From NCBI GenBank assembly GCA_001872725.1, contig MNWR01000091.1, positions 1-48,180 on the forward strand: a stretch of 48,180 bases of DNA, in the 5' to 3' direction. The position numbers and the translations under genes are program-made. Below the pieces are notes generated by a model that saw only the letters and a program-made list of their open reading frames with translations, was not told where the DNA came from and searched no databases. This stretch comes from Proteobacteria bacterium CG1_02_64_396 (GTDB taxonomy: Bacteria; Pseudomonadota; MNWR01; CG1-02-64-396). Shown one piece after another: positions 33,158 through 41,090 of this stretch. Each line of letters opens with the position of its first letter. The stretch's first letter is position 1.

Positions 33158-34188
33158 GTCAATCGGTATTGGTGGTAGGTGGCGGGCCTGCGGGCCTTTC
33201 GGCGGCGCACGCCCTGGCCAGCGTTGGGGTTCAGGCGATCCTGGTTGAAAAAGACGAAGTGCTCGGCGGCGCCCCTGTGCGCGACAAATACGCCAAGCTG
33301 GTCCCGAGTGGTCAATGGGCCAAGGATGCCATCGGCGGAATGGTGGAGCGGGTTCAAGACAACGAGAAGATTCGGGTTCTGACCGGCACCACGATCACCG
33401 AATTCGACGGCACCCCCGGCGCCTTCACAGCGAAGACCAGCTCCGGCGAAGAGCTCAAAGTGGGGGCGACGGTGCTGGCCACCGGCTTCACCCACTTCGA
33501 CCCGATCAACAAGCCGGAGTGGGGTTACGGCACCTTCCCCGACGTGGTCACCACCACCGAGGTGGAGGCGATGATCTCCTCCAGCCACAAGGTGACCCGT
33601 CCTTCCGACGGCGCGATCCCCAAGCGGGTTTGCATCCTGCTTTGCGTCGGTTCGCGTGATCGCCAGATTGGCCGCGAGTACTGCTCGCGCATCTGTTGCA
33701 CCGTCTCCACCAATCTGGCGATGGAGATCAAAGAGCTGCACCCCGAGACCGAGGTGTACATCTACTACATGGACATCCGTACCTTCGGGCTCTACGAGGA
33801 CAAGTTCTACTGGAAAAGCCAGGAGGACTACCACGTCAAGTTCGTGAAGGCCCGGATCGCCGAGATCACCAAGCGGGCCGGTCAGATGGTGGTCAAGGGC
33901 GAAGACACCCTGGTCAAGCGCCCCATCGAGATCCCATTCGACCTGGTCATCCAGGCCATCGGCATGGATCCCAACGAACTCAACCCCCAGGTCGCCAAGA
34001 CCTTCGGGGTGGGGCTGGAGAGCCACGGCTACCTCGATAAGTCCGATTCTTATTCCGATTCCTGCGGCACCACCCGTCCCGGCGTCTTCGTGGCCGGTTC
34101 GGCCACCGGCCCTCTCGATATCGATTCGTCGATCAACGAGGGGCAGGCGGCGGCTCTGCGGGCGCTGCAACTGATCAACAACGCCTGA
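33154..34188 (+). CDS. hdrA: sHdr complex flavoprotein HdrA
   Basis: A 344-residue short HdrA. The FAD motif VLVVGGGPAGLSAAHAL starts at residue 5. A cysteine group C160, C164, C177, C181, C182 (CILLCVGSRDRQIGREYCSRICC) is the HdrA-type [4Fe-4S] site. The C-terminus has VFVAGSATGPLDIDSSINEGQAAALRAL, closing the flavin fold. Methanogen HdrA has extra ferredoxin domains that are lacking here, as expected for sHdrA. ATG 33154 overlaps hdrB1. The stop overlaps the next start (TGATG). Confidence 0.95.
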   Translation: MSQSVLVVGGGPAGLSAAHALASVGVQAILVEKDEVLGGAPVRDKYAKLVPSGQWAKDAIGGMVERVQDNEKIRVLTGTTITEFDGTPGAFTAKTSSGEELKVGATVLATGFTHFDPINKPEWGYGTFPDVVTTTEVEAMISSSHKVTRPSDGAIPKRVCILLCVGSRDRQIGREYCSRICCTVSTNLAMEIKELHPETEVYIYYMDIRTFGLYEDKFYWKSQEDYHVKFVKARIAEITKRAGQMVVKGEDTLVKRPIEIPFDLVIQAIGMDPNELNPQVAKTFGVGLESHGYLDKSDSYSDSCGTTRPGVFVAGSATGPLDIDSSINEGQAAALRALQLINNA

Positions 34189-34964
34189 TGAGCGCCCCCC
34201 CCCTGCCTCGCTTCGACGAGGTGCGGCTGCTCGCCCACTGGAAGTCCCTGGGCAATGCCGCCGAGACCCAAGGGGGGCTGGAGTTCTTCGTGGCGGGGTT
34301 AAAGGCCAAGCAGCAGCTCTTCGTCAACGTGTTGGCCGATGAGGCGCTGCCCCAGCTCGACCCCGAAAACCTGGCTTTGATTGTCGAGTCGGTCTTCCCG
34401 GCCCGCCGTCGCCTGTGGTGCTACCTCGAAAACCTGGGTTGGCCCCGGGTGAGGGAGTTGATTGGCGAGCTCTTCGCCGAGGGCAAGCCGGTGGAGGAGC
34501 GGATCACCACCTTTGTGGCAGCCTTCCCCAGCGACAAAAGGGCCCGGGGCGCCCGCGATCTGGCCGCCGAGCTGTTGCACTTTCGCCAGCCCGAGCGCTA
34601 CCCCCTGATGGCCCGCTGGGTCTGGGATGCCAAGGTCAACACCGGGGCGTTGCGGGAGCTGACCGCAGAGGGTCCCCGGGGTGAGCCGATGGCGGTGGGG
34701 GACGATCTGCCGGTCTTTCAAGAAACGTTCGAGCGGTTGCAGCGGTTTTTGGGCGAGCAGGGGGTGTTGAAAGATCTGACGCTCACCGCCGATCTCTTGA
34801 TCGCCCATGTGTACGCCGACTACCTACGGTCTCTGGCCGAGGGGTATCTGAAGAGCGATTTCGGCGGCAAACACGACCCGATGGAGCACACCAAGAAGCT
34901 CCTGGGGATCGACGAGTCCCGACGTCAGGATAAAAGCAGGCTGGTACGCGACCAGGTTCATTGA
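34188..34964 (+). CDS. Conserved sHdr-cluster protein Hyp
   Basis: A 258-residue soluble protein of unknown function. It occurs at this exact place, between hdrA and hdrC2, in known sHdr loci, which is the main basis for the call. It is mostly helical, with no cysteine motif (one cysteine, in RRLWCYLEN) and no membrane span. WHFRQPERYPLMARWVWDAKVN-like segment (LHFRQPERYPLMARWVWDAKVNTGAL) is the most distinctive part. It may help assemble the complex. Start ATG 34188 shares a base with the hdrA stop. Confidence 0.85.
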   Translation: MSAPPLPRFDEVRLLAHWKSLGNAAETQGGLEFFVAGLKAKQQLFVNVLADEALPQLDPENLALIVESVFPARRRLWCYLENLGWPRVRELIGELFAEGKPVEERITTFVAAFPSDKRARGARDLAAELLHFRQPERYPLMARWVWDAKVNTGALRELTAEGPRGEPMAVGDDLPVFQETFERLQRFLGEQGVLKDLTLTADLLIAHVYADYLRSLAEGYLKSDFGGKHDPMEHTKKLLGIDESRRQDKSRLVRDQVH

Positions 34965-34987
34965 ACCCGGTCCCTTGAGGAGGACCC

Positions 34988-35707
34988 ATGCCCATTCATG
35001 AAAAACATCTCATCGAGCCCGAACGTCTGCTCGAAAACGACAACCTGATCGTCGACGGGGTCGATGTCTCCGGCCACTGGAACACCATGATCCAGCCCCG
35101 GACGATCAAGGCTTACGACCCCGAACTCGAAAAAACCATCGAGGCGATCCCCGGTGGGGAGCGGCTGCATCGCTGCTGGCAGTGCGGTTCGTGCACCAAC
35201 GCCTGCACCATGAACGCCCTGAATCCCGACTTCAATCCTCGCTACTGGATCTACCTGATCCGGCTGGGTTTGATGGACGAGATCGCTAAGAACAAAGAGA
35301 TCATTTGGCAGTGCGTGTCGTGCAACAAGTGCACCCACATCTGCCCCAAAGATGTCCGCCCCGAGGCGGTGATGAAAGCGTTGTCGCACCATATGGAGCA
35401 TGTCGGACTCACCCCGACCACCCAATCGACCATCTTCGACGAGGAGTTCACCGAGCAGATTCTGCAACGGGGCCGCATCGAGGACGGGCAGGTGCTGGTG
35501 CAGTACATGCAAAAGAGTGGTCAGTCGCTCAACCAAACGTGGCTGGTGAAGTTGATGAAAGCGACCATGCGCCACCTGCCCGTCGGGCATCTGGTCCACA
35601 TGGGGCTCCACTTCCTGATACCGCCCAAAACCCGCCAGTGGAAGAAGACCGGCGCGGTGTTGCGCCGTTATGTCGAAAAGCAGAAAGGGGCGGTGTCCCA
35701 TGGCTAA
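34988..35707 (+). CDS. hdrC2: sHdr complex iron-sulfur subunit HdrC2
   Basis: A 239-residue HdrC-like protein. Two [4Fe-4S] sites: C63, C66, C69, C73 (CWQCGSCTNACT) and C109, C112, C115, C119 (CVSCNKCTHICP). The first site has CT where CP is usual. The amphipathic C-terminus is basic (LIPPKTRQWKKTGAVLRRYVEKQKG). GAGGAGG precedes ATG 34988. It pairs with HdrB2, whose start overlaps this stop by 8 bp. Confidence 0.95.
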   Translation: MPIHEKHLIEPERLLENDNLIVDGVDVSGHWNTMIQPRTIKAYDPELEKTIEAIPGGERLHRCWQCGSCTNACTMNALNPDFNPRYWIYLIRLGLMDEIAKNKEIIWQCVSCNKCTHICPKDVRPEAVMKALSHHMEHVGLTPTTQSTIFDEEFTEQILQRGRIEDGQVLVQYMQKSGQSLNQTWLVKLMKATMRHLPVGHLVHMGLHFLIPPKTRQWKKTGAVLRRYVEKQKGAVSHG

Positions 35708-36614
35708 GAAGGTTGCCTACTACCCCGGTTGTGCCCTGGAGGGGAGCGGTTCCCCCTACGATCACTCCACTAAGGAGCTGGTCGGTCACCTCGGCCTAGA
35801 GATGGTCAACATCAAGGACTACAACTGCTGCGGGGCGATGGAGGCCAAGAACATCCATCCCATGCTGCAAACCTATATGTCGGCCCGAAACCTTGCCATC
35901 GCGGGCGAGAAAATGGGTTTCGATACCGTCATGGCCCCCTGCAACGGTTGCTACCACAACCTGAAAAAGGCGGAGTACGAGCTCTCCCATGAGCCGAGCT
36001 CCCTCAAGACGGTCAACGAGCTGGCGGCCGAGGCGGGCGATCCCGAATACAAGGGCAACGTCACCACCCTGCACCTGCTCGAATGGCTGATGCAAGAGAT
36101 CGGTCCCGAGGGGATCAAAGCGCGGGTCAAGAACAAGCTGGCCGGGCTGAAGATCGCCTGCTACTACGGCTGCATGTACACCCGTCCTCGGCAGATCTAC
36201 CCCGAGAAAGACAAGGGGCCCGGCTCGGAATCGACCTACAAGCCCTACTACATGGACGAGCTGCTGCGGGCGGCGGGGGCGCAGATCGTCGACTACCCCC
36301 TGAAGACCCATTGCTGCGGCGGCGCCCACACCTTGTCGGACAGCGACACCTCGACCCAGTTGGTGCTCAAGCTGATCGACGCCGCCGACGAGATCGGGGC
36401 CGACATCATTGCCACCGAGTGCCCCACCTGCCATTCGGGGTTGGAGCTGCACCAGATTCGGGGTGAGGATGTTCTGGGCCGTAAAACCGAGGCGCGGATC
36501 GTCTACTTCACCCAGCTTCTGGGTTTGGCTTTGGGGATTCCGGCCCGCAAGCTGCACATCCACGACAACATCTCGGATGCGATTCCCCTCTTGAAGGCCA
36601 AGGGTCTGATTTGA
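35700..36614 (+). CDS. hdrB2: sHdr complex subunit HdrB2
   Basis: A 304-residue HdrB-like protein with two CCG domains. Domain 1: C11, C43-C44 (YNCCGAMEAKN), C81, C84 (CNGCYHNL). Domain 2: C154, C158, C205-C206 (HCCGGAHTL), C241, C244 (CPTCHSGL). These would bind the noncubane [4Fe-4S] clusters where disulfide or persulfide chemistry occurs. Unlike HdrB1, both halves are canonical. ATG 35700 is preferred over an upstream ATG at 35670 because it is preceded by GAAAGGGG. Confidence 0.95.
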   Translation: MAKKVAYYPGCALEGSGSPYDHSTKELVGHLGLEMVNIKDYNCCGAMEAKNIHPMLQTYMSARNLAIAGEKMGFDTVMAPCNGCYHNLKKAEYELSHEPSSLKTVNELAAEAGDPEYKGNVTTLHLLEWLMQEIGPEGIKARVKNKLAGLKIACYYGCMYTRPRQIYPEKDKGPGSESTYKPYYMDELLRAAGAQIVDYPLKTHCCGGAHTLSDSDTSTQLVLKLIDAADEIGADIIATECPTCHSGLELHQIRGEDVLGRKTEARIVYFTQLLGLALGIPARKLHIHDNISDAIPLLKAKGLI

Positions 36615-36689
36615 CCCCGAGGGTCGGGGGGGCAGAATGGCAGGCCGCAATGCCTTCGTTCTTCAACCCCACGGGACTGCGCCCAAACG

Positions 36690-37157
36690 ATGATTGGTGA
36701 TTGCTGCTTCGACCCCAGCCTCTACTACGACGACCAGTATCAGGTCTGGGTCCGGCGTGAGGGTGATGGTACGGTGACGATCGGCATGACCGATCTTTCC
36801 CAAGCCATCGCCGGGCGGATCCTTCACTGCCGCATCCGCAAGGTTGGCACCCTGCGCGAGCTGGGGCGTCCGGCCGCGACCCTTGAATCGGGTAAGTGGG
36901 CCGGTCCCGTTCCCAACCCGCTCACCGGCACCATCGTCGCCCGCAACGAGGTGGTGTTGAACGATCCTGGGCTTCTCAACCGCGACCCAGTGGGGGAGGG
37001 GTGGATCGTGCGGATGCAGCCCGAACGCCTGGAGGAGGAGATCCTGAACCTCGTGACCGGTGAGACGGCGGCGGAGGGCTACAAGGCCCGGATGGAAAGA
37101 GAGAAGATCGTCTGCTCATCGACCCGTGACCCCAATCTCAGGGAGCTGCGCAAATGA
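36690..37157 (+). CDS. lbpA1: Lipoate-binding GcvH-like protein LbpA (copy 1)
   Basis: A 155-residue GcvH-like protein. The lipoyl lysine is K69 in ATLESGKWAGPVPNPLTG. It is not part of a glycine cleavage system (no gcvT or gcvP nearby) and its place after hdrB2 marks it as LbpA, the lipoylated partner of sHdr. It has a longer C-terminus than LbpA2. The sequence starts MIGDCC, with two adjacent cysteines near the N-terminus. No clear ribosome binding site is visible before ATG 36690. The stop overlaps the dsrE3 gene as ATGA. Confidence 0.92.
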   Translation: MIGDCCFDPSLYYDDQYQVWVRREGDGTVTIGMTDLSQAIAGRILHCRIRKVGTLRELGRPAATLESGKWAGPVPNPLTGTIVARNEVVLNDPGLLNRDPVGEGWIVRMQPERLEEEILNLVTGETAAEGYKARMEREKIVCSSTRDPNLRELRK

Positions 37158-37540
37158 CCGACGATTTTCCCGAAGAACAGAAGGTGGTGGTGATCGTCAC
37201 CAGCGGTCCCTCCACCCCTCACCGCTGCGCCACCCCCTTCTTCATCGCCTCGATCCTGGCGGCGATGGACAACGAGGTGGCGGTCTTTTTGACCATGGAG
37301 GGGGTCAAGTTGGCTCAGCCCGGAGTGGCTGAAAACATGGCGGCGCTGGAGGGGGGCAAGCCGATCCTTCAGTTCATCCGCGAGGCCAAACAGGCGGGGA
37401 TCAAGCTCTACTGCTGCCGCCCCGCCCTGCCGGGGTACGAGATGGATGCCGACAATCTGATCGAGGAGATCGACGAGATCGCCTCGGGGGGGACATTGGC
37501 CGATTTGATCTTGAGCTACGACAAGGTCATCTCTTTTTGA
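37154..37540 (+). CDS. dsrE3: DsrE3-family protein, second copy
   Basis: A 128-residue DsrE-fold protein, paralogous to that at 30549. It has C25 (TPHRCATPFF) and an adjacent pair C87-C88 in IKLYCCRPALPGYEM, where the paralogue has a single cysteine (YACAPA). It is embedded between two lipoate-binding proteins and overlaps the first by 4 bp, so it may deliver sulfur directly to, or take it from, an LbpA partner. No other family-level function is known to me. Confidence 0.85.
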   Translation: MTDDFPEEQKVVVIVTSGPSTPHRCATPFFIASILAAMDNEVAVFLTMEGVKLAQPGVAENMAALEGGKPILQFIREAKQAGIKLYCCRPALPGYEMDADNLIEEIDEIASGGTLADLILSYDKVISF

Positions 37541-37678
37541 TGGCTTGACGGGTGGTGCGACAGGTCGCTTGGCGAGCGTCTGTGAATCCCCCCGATCCGG
37601 CAACGACGAATTCATCTGCTGTCCTACCAAACCTTGATGGGGACTCATCCCCGCGCAACAACAACCTGGAGGTGTTTC

Positions 37679-38119
37679 ATGGCAACCGTGATGGGCTGCA
37701 ACGTTCCCGAGGATCTGTTCTACAACGTAGGTGACAACGTCTGGGCCCGCGAAGAGGGTGACGGCACCATCACCGTCGGCATGACCGCTGTGGCCACCAC
37801 TCTGGCCGGCGCCATCGTCGCCTTCACCCCCAAGAAGGCGGGTAAAGGGGTCGAGGCCGGTAAATCGATTGCCACCGTCGAGTCGGGCAAGTGGGTGGGA
37901 CCTGTGAAGAACCCGGTCGGCGGCGAAGTGATTGCCATCAACGAAGATGCCAAGGGCAACCCCGGCATCATCAACGAAGACCCCTACGGCGCGGGCTGGC
38001 TGGTGAAGGTGCAACCCGCCGATTGGGCCGCCGCCAAGGGCGCCCTGCTCACCGGCGGCGACGTCGCCTCCGCCTACGAGACCAAACTGGCGGCCGACGG
38101 CTTCGGCGGCTGCAAGTAA
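37679..38119 (+). CDS. lbpA2: Lipoate-binding GcvH-like protein LbpA (copy 2)
   Basis: A 146-residue GcvH-like protein. The lipoyl lysine is K71 in ATVESGKWVGPVKNPVGG. The sequence ends FGGCK. It is more typical of sHdr-associated LbpA2 than the first copy. GGAGGTG precedes ATG 37679. A strong terminator follows, so this is the last gene of the sHdr transcript. Two LbpA proteins with different tails suggest either two sHdr partners or a lipoylated carrier pair. Confidence 0.94.
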   Translation: MATVMGCNVPEDLFYNVGDNVWAREEGDGTITVGMTAVATTLAGAIVAFTPKKAGKGVEAGKSIATVESGKWVGPVKNPVGGEVIAINEDAKGNPGIINEDPYGAGWLVKVQPADWAAAKGALLTGGDVASAYETKLAADGFGGCK

Positions 38120-38152
38120 GCAACCCAAGGCGGTGGTTTCAACGGATCAATC

Positions 38153-38186
38153 AAGGGGGGAGGCGCGGTTGGCCTCCCCCTTTTTT
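38153..38186 (+). terminator. Rho-independent terminator of the sHdr unit
   Basis: GGGGGAGGC (38156-38164) and GCCTCCCCC (38172-38180) form a stable stem followed by six T. It closes the hdr-lbpA transcript ahead of the lipoate-assembly genes. Confidence 0.93.
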
Positions 38187-38195
38187 GTCTGTTTC

Positions 38196-38333
38196 TTAAA
38201 GAAACGCTGATTAAAGGCTCCTGCCTTTTTCAGCAGGGCTTCGGCGACTTAGATCGCCTCCTACGACCGCGCTATTTGGGCGGCCCATCCGTGGGCCCCG
38301 CTCGGAAGCGCGAATCAATCGGCGCTTCCTTAA
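38196..38333. repeat. Palindromic intergenic repeat, copy D (inverted)
   Basis: Same orientation as copy C: TTAAAGAAACGCTGATTAAAGG at the left, ...ATCGGCGCTTCCTTAA at the right. The centre has the GCTTCGGCGAC / CGCCTCCTACGAC module of copies B and E in reverse. It lies between the terminator and the lip operon. Confidence 0.85.
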
Positions 38334-38338
38334 GCTTT

Positions 38339-38365
38339 TGTAGGAGCGGCGCCCCGCCGCGATGC
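38339..38365. repeat. REP-like hairpin
   Basis: GTAGGAGCGGCGCCCCGCCGCGATGCC contains a GCGGCG/CGCCGC stem after the GTAGGAGC tag typical of REP sequences in gammaproteobacteria. It abuts repeat copy D and lies about 40 bp upstream of the lipS1 start. Confidence 0.7.
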
Positions 38366-38403
38366 CTTGGTTTTTCGTTTGTTTATCCCTCCCCGGAGGC
38401 GGC

Positions 38404-39447
38404 ATGAGCATCTGGCCCCAACCCCTGTTGCAACACGAGATGTACGAAGATCTCCCCTTCGACGCCGACCTGATGGCCCAGCTTGAGGCGTTGCAGCCGA
38501 CCGTGACCGCCGGGGCGGGCAACCGCATCAATTTTTACGTTCCGACCTTCAAGCAGTTCGAGACCAGCGAGGTCTCCTCCTGCGGCAAGAACGACTTTCC
38601 CGGCATCTCGATCACCGGCGGCGATTGCGATCTGCAATGCGACCACTGCAAAGCCAAGATTCTCGCCCCGATGATCCCGGCCCGGACCCCCGAGGCGCTG
38701 TGGCACGAGGCGACCAAGGCGGCAGGTCAGGGGGCCAACGGATTGCTGATCTCGGGCGGTTCGAACGTGCGCAACGAGGTTCCCTTCGCCCCCTTCTTCC
38801 CCACCATGAGCCGAATCCGCGAAGAGCTGGGCTTGAAGCTCGCGGTCCACACCGGATTGGTCGACGAGGAGCAGGCGGCCGGGTTCGCCCAGGCCAAGGT
38901 CGACGTGGCGATGCTCGACATCATCGGGGCGCAAGAGACCATCACCGAGGTCTACCACCTCAAGCGTCCGGTCGAGGAGTTCGAGCTCAGCCTCAAGCGG
39001 CTCAACGAGGCGGGGCTCAAGACGGTCCCTCACATCGTCATCGGGCTGCACTACGGCAAGTTCCTGGGGGAATACAAGGCGCTGGAGATGATCGCCCGGC
39101 AGAAACCCTCGGCGCTGGTGCTGGTGGTGGTCATGCCCTTCTACGCCCCGGCCAACAAGATCTTCATGACCCCCAACGTGCATCAAATCGGCCGCTTCTT
39201 CATGGCGTGCCGCAAGGCGCTGCCCGACATCCCGATTCTGCTCGGCTGCGCCCGCCCCCCCGGCGAGCACCGCTTGATGACCGACGCCTACGCCATGCTC
39301 TCGGGGCTGAACGGCATTGCCTTCCCCAGCGAGGGGCTGGTCGGGATTGCAGAACAACTGGGGCGCCAGGTCGGGGTGCACCCCTCCTGCTGCTCGATGG
39401 CGGTCGATCCCCAGCTTTTTGAGGGCAAGGAGGAGGTGGCGGCGTGA
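38404..39447 (+). CDS. lipS1: Radical-SAM lipoyl synthase component (LipS1 type)
   Basis: A 347-residue radical-SAM protein. The SAM [4Fe-4S] cysteines are C75, C79, C82 (CDLQCDHC). C60 (VSSCGKNDFPG) precedes them, and C-terminal cysteines GCARPPGEHR and HPSCCSM could bind an auxiliary cluster that donates sulfur. It belongs to the pair of radical-SAM proteins (LipS1/LipS2) that jointly insert the two sulfur atoms into octanoyl groups. Which of the two radical-SAM genes here is LipS1 is inferred from gene order. ATG 38404 follows GGAGGC. The stop overlaps the ligase start as GTGA. Confidence 0.8.
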   Translation: MSIWPQPLLQHEMYEDLPFDADLMAQLEALQPTVTAGAGNRINFYVPTFKQFETSEVSSCGKNDFPGISITGGDCDLQCDHCKAKILAPMIPARTPEALWHEATKAAGQGANGLLISGGSNVRNEVPFAPFFPTMSRIREELGLKLAVHTGLVDEEQAAGFAQAKVDVAMLDIIGAQETITEVYHLKRPVEEFELSLKRLNEAGLKTVPHIVIGLHYGKFLGEYKALEMIARQKPSALVLVVVMPFYAPANKIFMTPNVHQIGRFFMACRKALPDIPILLGCARPPGEHRLMTDAYAMLSGLNGIAFPSEGLVGIAEQLGRQVGVHPSCCSMAVDPQLFEGKEEVAA

Positions 39448-41090
39448 GTGGGCACCAACCCTGGAGAGAGATCGACACCGGACTCCAGTCCGCCGCGACC
39501 AACATCGCCTGGGATCGGACCCTGCTCGAACTGCGCTCCGAGGGGGTCATCCCCAACACGCTGCGTTTCCTGCGGTACACCCCCACCGCGCTGGTCGGCT
39601 ACCACCAATCGCTCAACGAGGAGCTGCGGCTCGACTACTGCCGCAAGCAGGGAATCGAGATCAACCGCCGGGTGACCGGCGGCGGCGCCATCTACTTCGA
39701 CGAACCGCAGCTCGGTTGGGAGCTGATCTTCGACCGTCGCCTTTTCGGCGCCACCACCGACATGGCGACGATCTCGCAGCGCATTTGCGAGGCGGCGGCC
39801 GAGGGACTGCGCGGTTTGGGGATCGAGGCGGCCTTCCGCCCCCGCAACGACATCGAGGTGGAGGGACGCAAGATCTCCGGCACCGGCGGCGCCTTCGACG
39901 GCGACGCGGTCCTTTTTCAGGGCACACTCCTGATCGATTTCGACGTCGAGGCGCTGCTCAAGGCGTTGCGGGTTCCCACCGAAAAGCTCAACAAGCGGGA
40001 GATCACCTCGGCCCGGGAGCGGGTCGTCTCGGTCAAGGATCTGCTCGGCCACATCCCCGACTTCGAAACGGTGAAGGAGGTGATGCGCGACGGTTTTCGC
40101 CGCCACTTTGGGATCGATTTTACCCCCGGCGAGCTCACCGCCGCCGAGCGGGAGCGGTTCAAAGAGGTGCTGCCTGAAATCGAAGAGACCGAGTGGGTCG
40201 AGCTGGTCACCACCCCCGAGGAGCAAGCCGACATCCCGGTCGTCTACGGGGTGCACAAGGTGCGGGGCGGTTTGCTGCGGGCGCGCCTGGCGCTCGATCT
40301 CAAGCGGCGCACCGTGCGCAGCGCCATGATCTCGGGCGATTTCTTCATCCACCCCAAACGGTTTGTTTTCGACCTAGAGGCGGCGCTGCGCGACTGCCCT
40401 CTCGACCAGGTCGAGGTGAGGCTCGACCTCTTCTTCGCTGGGCAGAAGGTGGAGATGCTGCTGCTCTCCCACCGGGAATTCCGCGAGGTGATCCTCAAGG
40501 CGCTCGATAAACTCAAGATCGCCGACCGATTCGGCCTGAGCGTCGAGGAGACCCGTGATGTCATGCTCTGGGGCAACCAGCCGATGGAGCAGACCCTGCG
40601 CGAGGCGACCGTCATGCTGGTCCCCTACTGCGCCAAGCCGACCGATTGCGAGTGGCGCCACAAGGATGGTTGCGACGAATGCGGTCGCTGCGCGGTCGGC
40701 GACGCCTACCGGATGGGGCGCGAACGGGGGATGAAGGTCATCACCGTCATCAATTACGAGCAGCTGGGCGACACTCTGGATCGCATGAAGCAAGAGCAGG
40801 TGCCGGGTTATGTAGGGATGTGCTGCGAGGCCTTCTTCATTAAGCGTCAGAAGGCGTTCCGCGATGCCGACCTGCCCGCCGTGCTGCTCGATATCGAGGG
40901 GGCGACCTGCTACGAGCTGCGCGAGGAGGACAAGGCCTACGCCGGAACCTTCGAGGCCTTTGCGGGTTTGAAATTGCCCATCGTCGAAAAGGTGATGGCC
41001 TTTGTGCCCCCCCTCGGCTTGCCGGTCGAGGAACAGAGCGACGCCTTCCCACGCCGCAGTTTTTTAAAGCAGAAAAAGGTTTCTGGGTGA
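39444..41090 (+). CDS. Lipoate-protein ligase sLpl(AB) fused to a DUF116 domain
   Basis: A 548-residue three-part protein. Residues about 1-240 form an LplA ligase domain with the lipoate loop RRVTGGGAIYFDEPQLGWELI (75-95) and the catalytic lysine region GRKISGTGGAFDG (K143). Residues about 262-360 form an LplB-like domain (GLLRARLALDLKRRTVRSAMISGDFF). Residues about 388-505 match DUF116: PYC-x5-C-x7-C-x2-C-x2-C (C396, C402, C410, C413, C416), then GMCCEAF (C460-C461) and C489. The cysteine layout suggests iron-sulfur binding. It attaches octanoate or lipoate to apo-LbpA. The GTG starts and stops are coupled to lipS1 and lipT by 4-bp overlaps. Confidence 0.85.
   Translation: MSGHQPWREIDTGLQSAATNIAWDRTLLELRSEGVIPNTLRFLRYTPTALVGYHQSLNEELRLDYCRKQGIEINRRVTGGGAIYFDEPQLGWELIFDRRLFGATTDMATISQRICEAAAEGLRGLGIEAAFRPRNDIEVEGRKISGTGGAFDGDAVLFQGTLLIDFDVEALLKALRVPTEKLNKREITSARERVVSVKDLLGHIPDFETVKEVMRDGFRRHFGIDFTPGELTAAERERFKEVLPEIEETEWVELVTTPEEQADIPVVYGVHKVRGGLLRARLALDLKRRTVRSAMISGDFFIHPKRFVFDLEAALRDCPLDQVEVRLDLFFAGQKVEMLLLSHREFREVILKALDKLKIADRFGLSVEETRDVMLWGNQPMEQTLREATVMLVPYCAKPTDCEWRHKDGCDECGRCAVGDAYRMGRERGMKVITVINYEQLGDTLDRMKQEQVPGYVGMCCEAFFIKRQKAFRDADLPAVLLDIEGATCYELREEDKAYAGTFEAFAGLKLPIVEKVMAFVPPLGLPVEEQSDAFPRRSFLKQKKVSG

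Noticed and set aside
31073-36614. Methanogen-type heterodisulfide reductase or a Qmo/Dsr locus
   Set aside because: HdrA is short and lacks extra ferredoxin domains, HdrB1 has an asymmetric cysteine pattern, and there is a hyp gene between hdrA and hdrC2. No dsrAB, aprAB or sat genes are present. This is the sHdr type.
36690-38119. Glycine cleavage H proteins
   Set aside because: Both GcvH-like genes carry the lipoyl lysine, but there is no gcvT, gcvP or other one-carbon gene; the sHdr context identifies them as LbpA.
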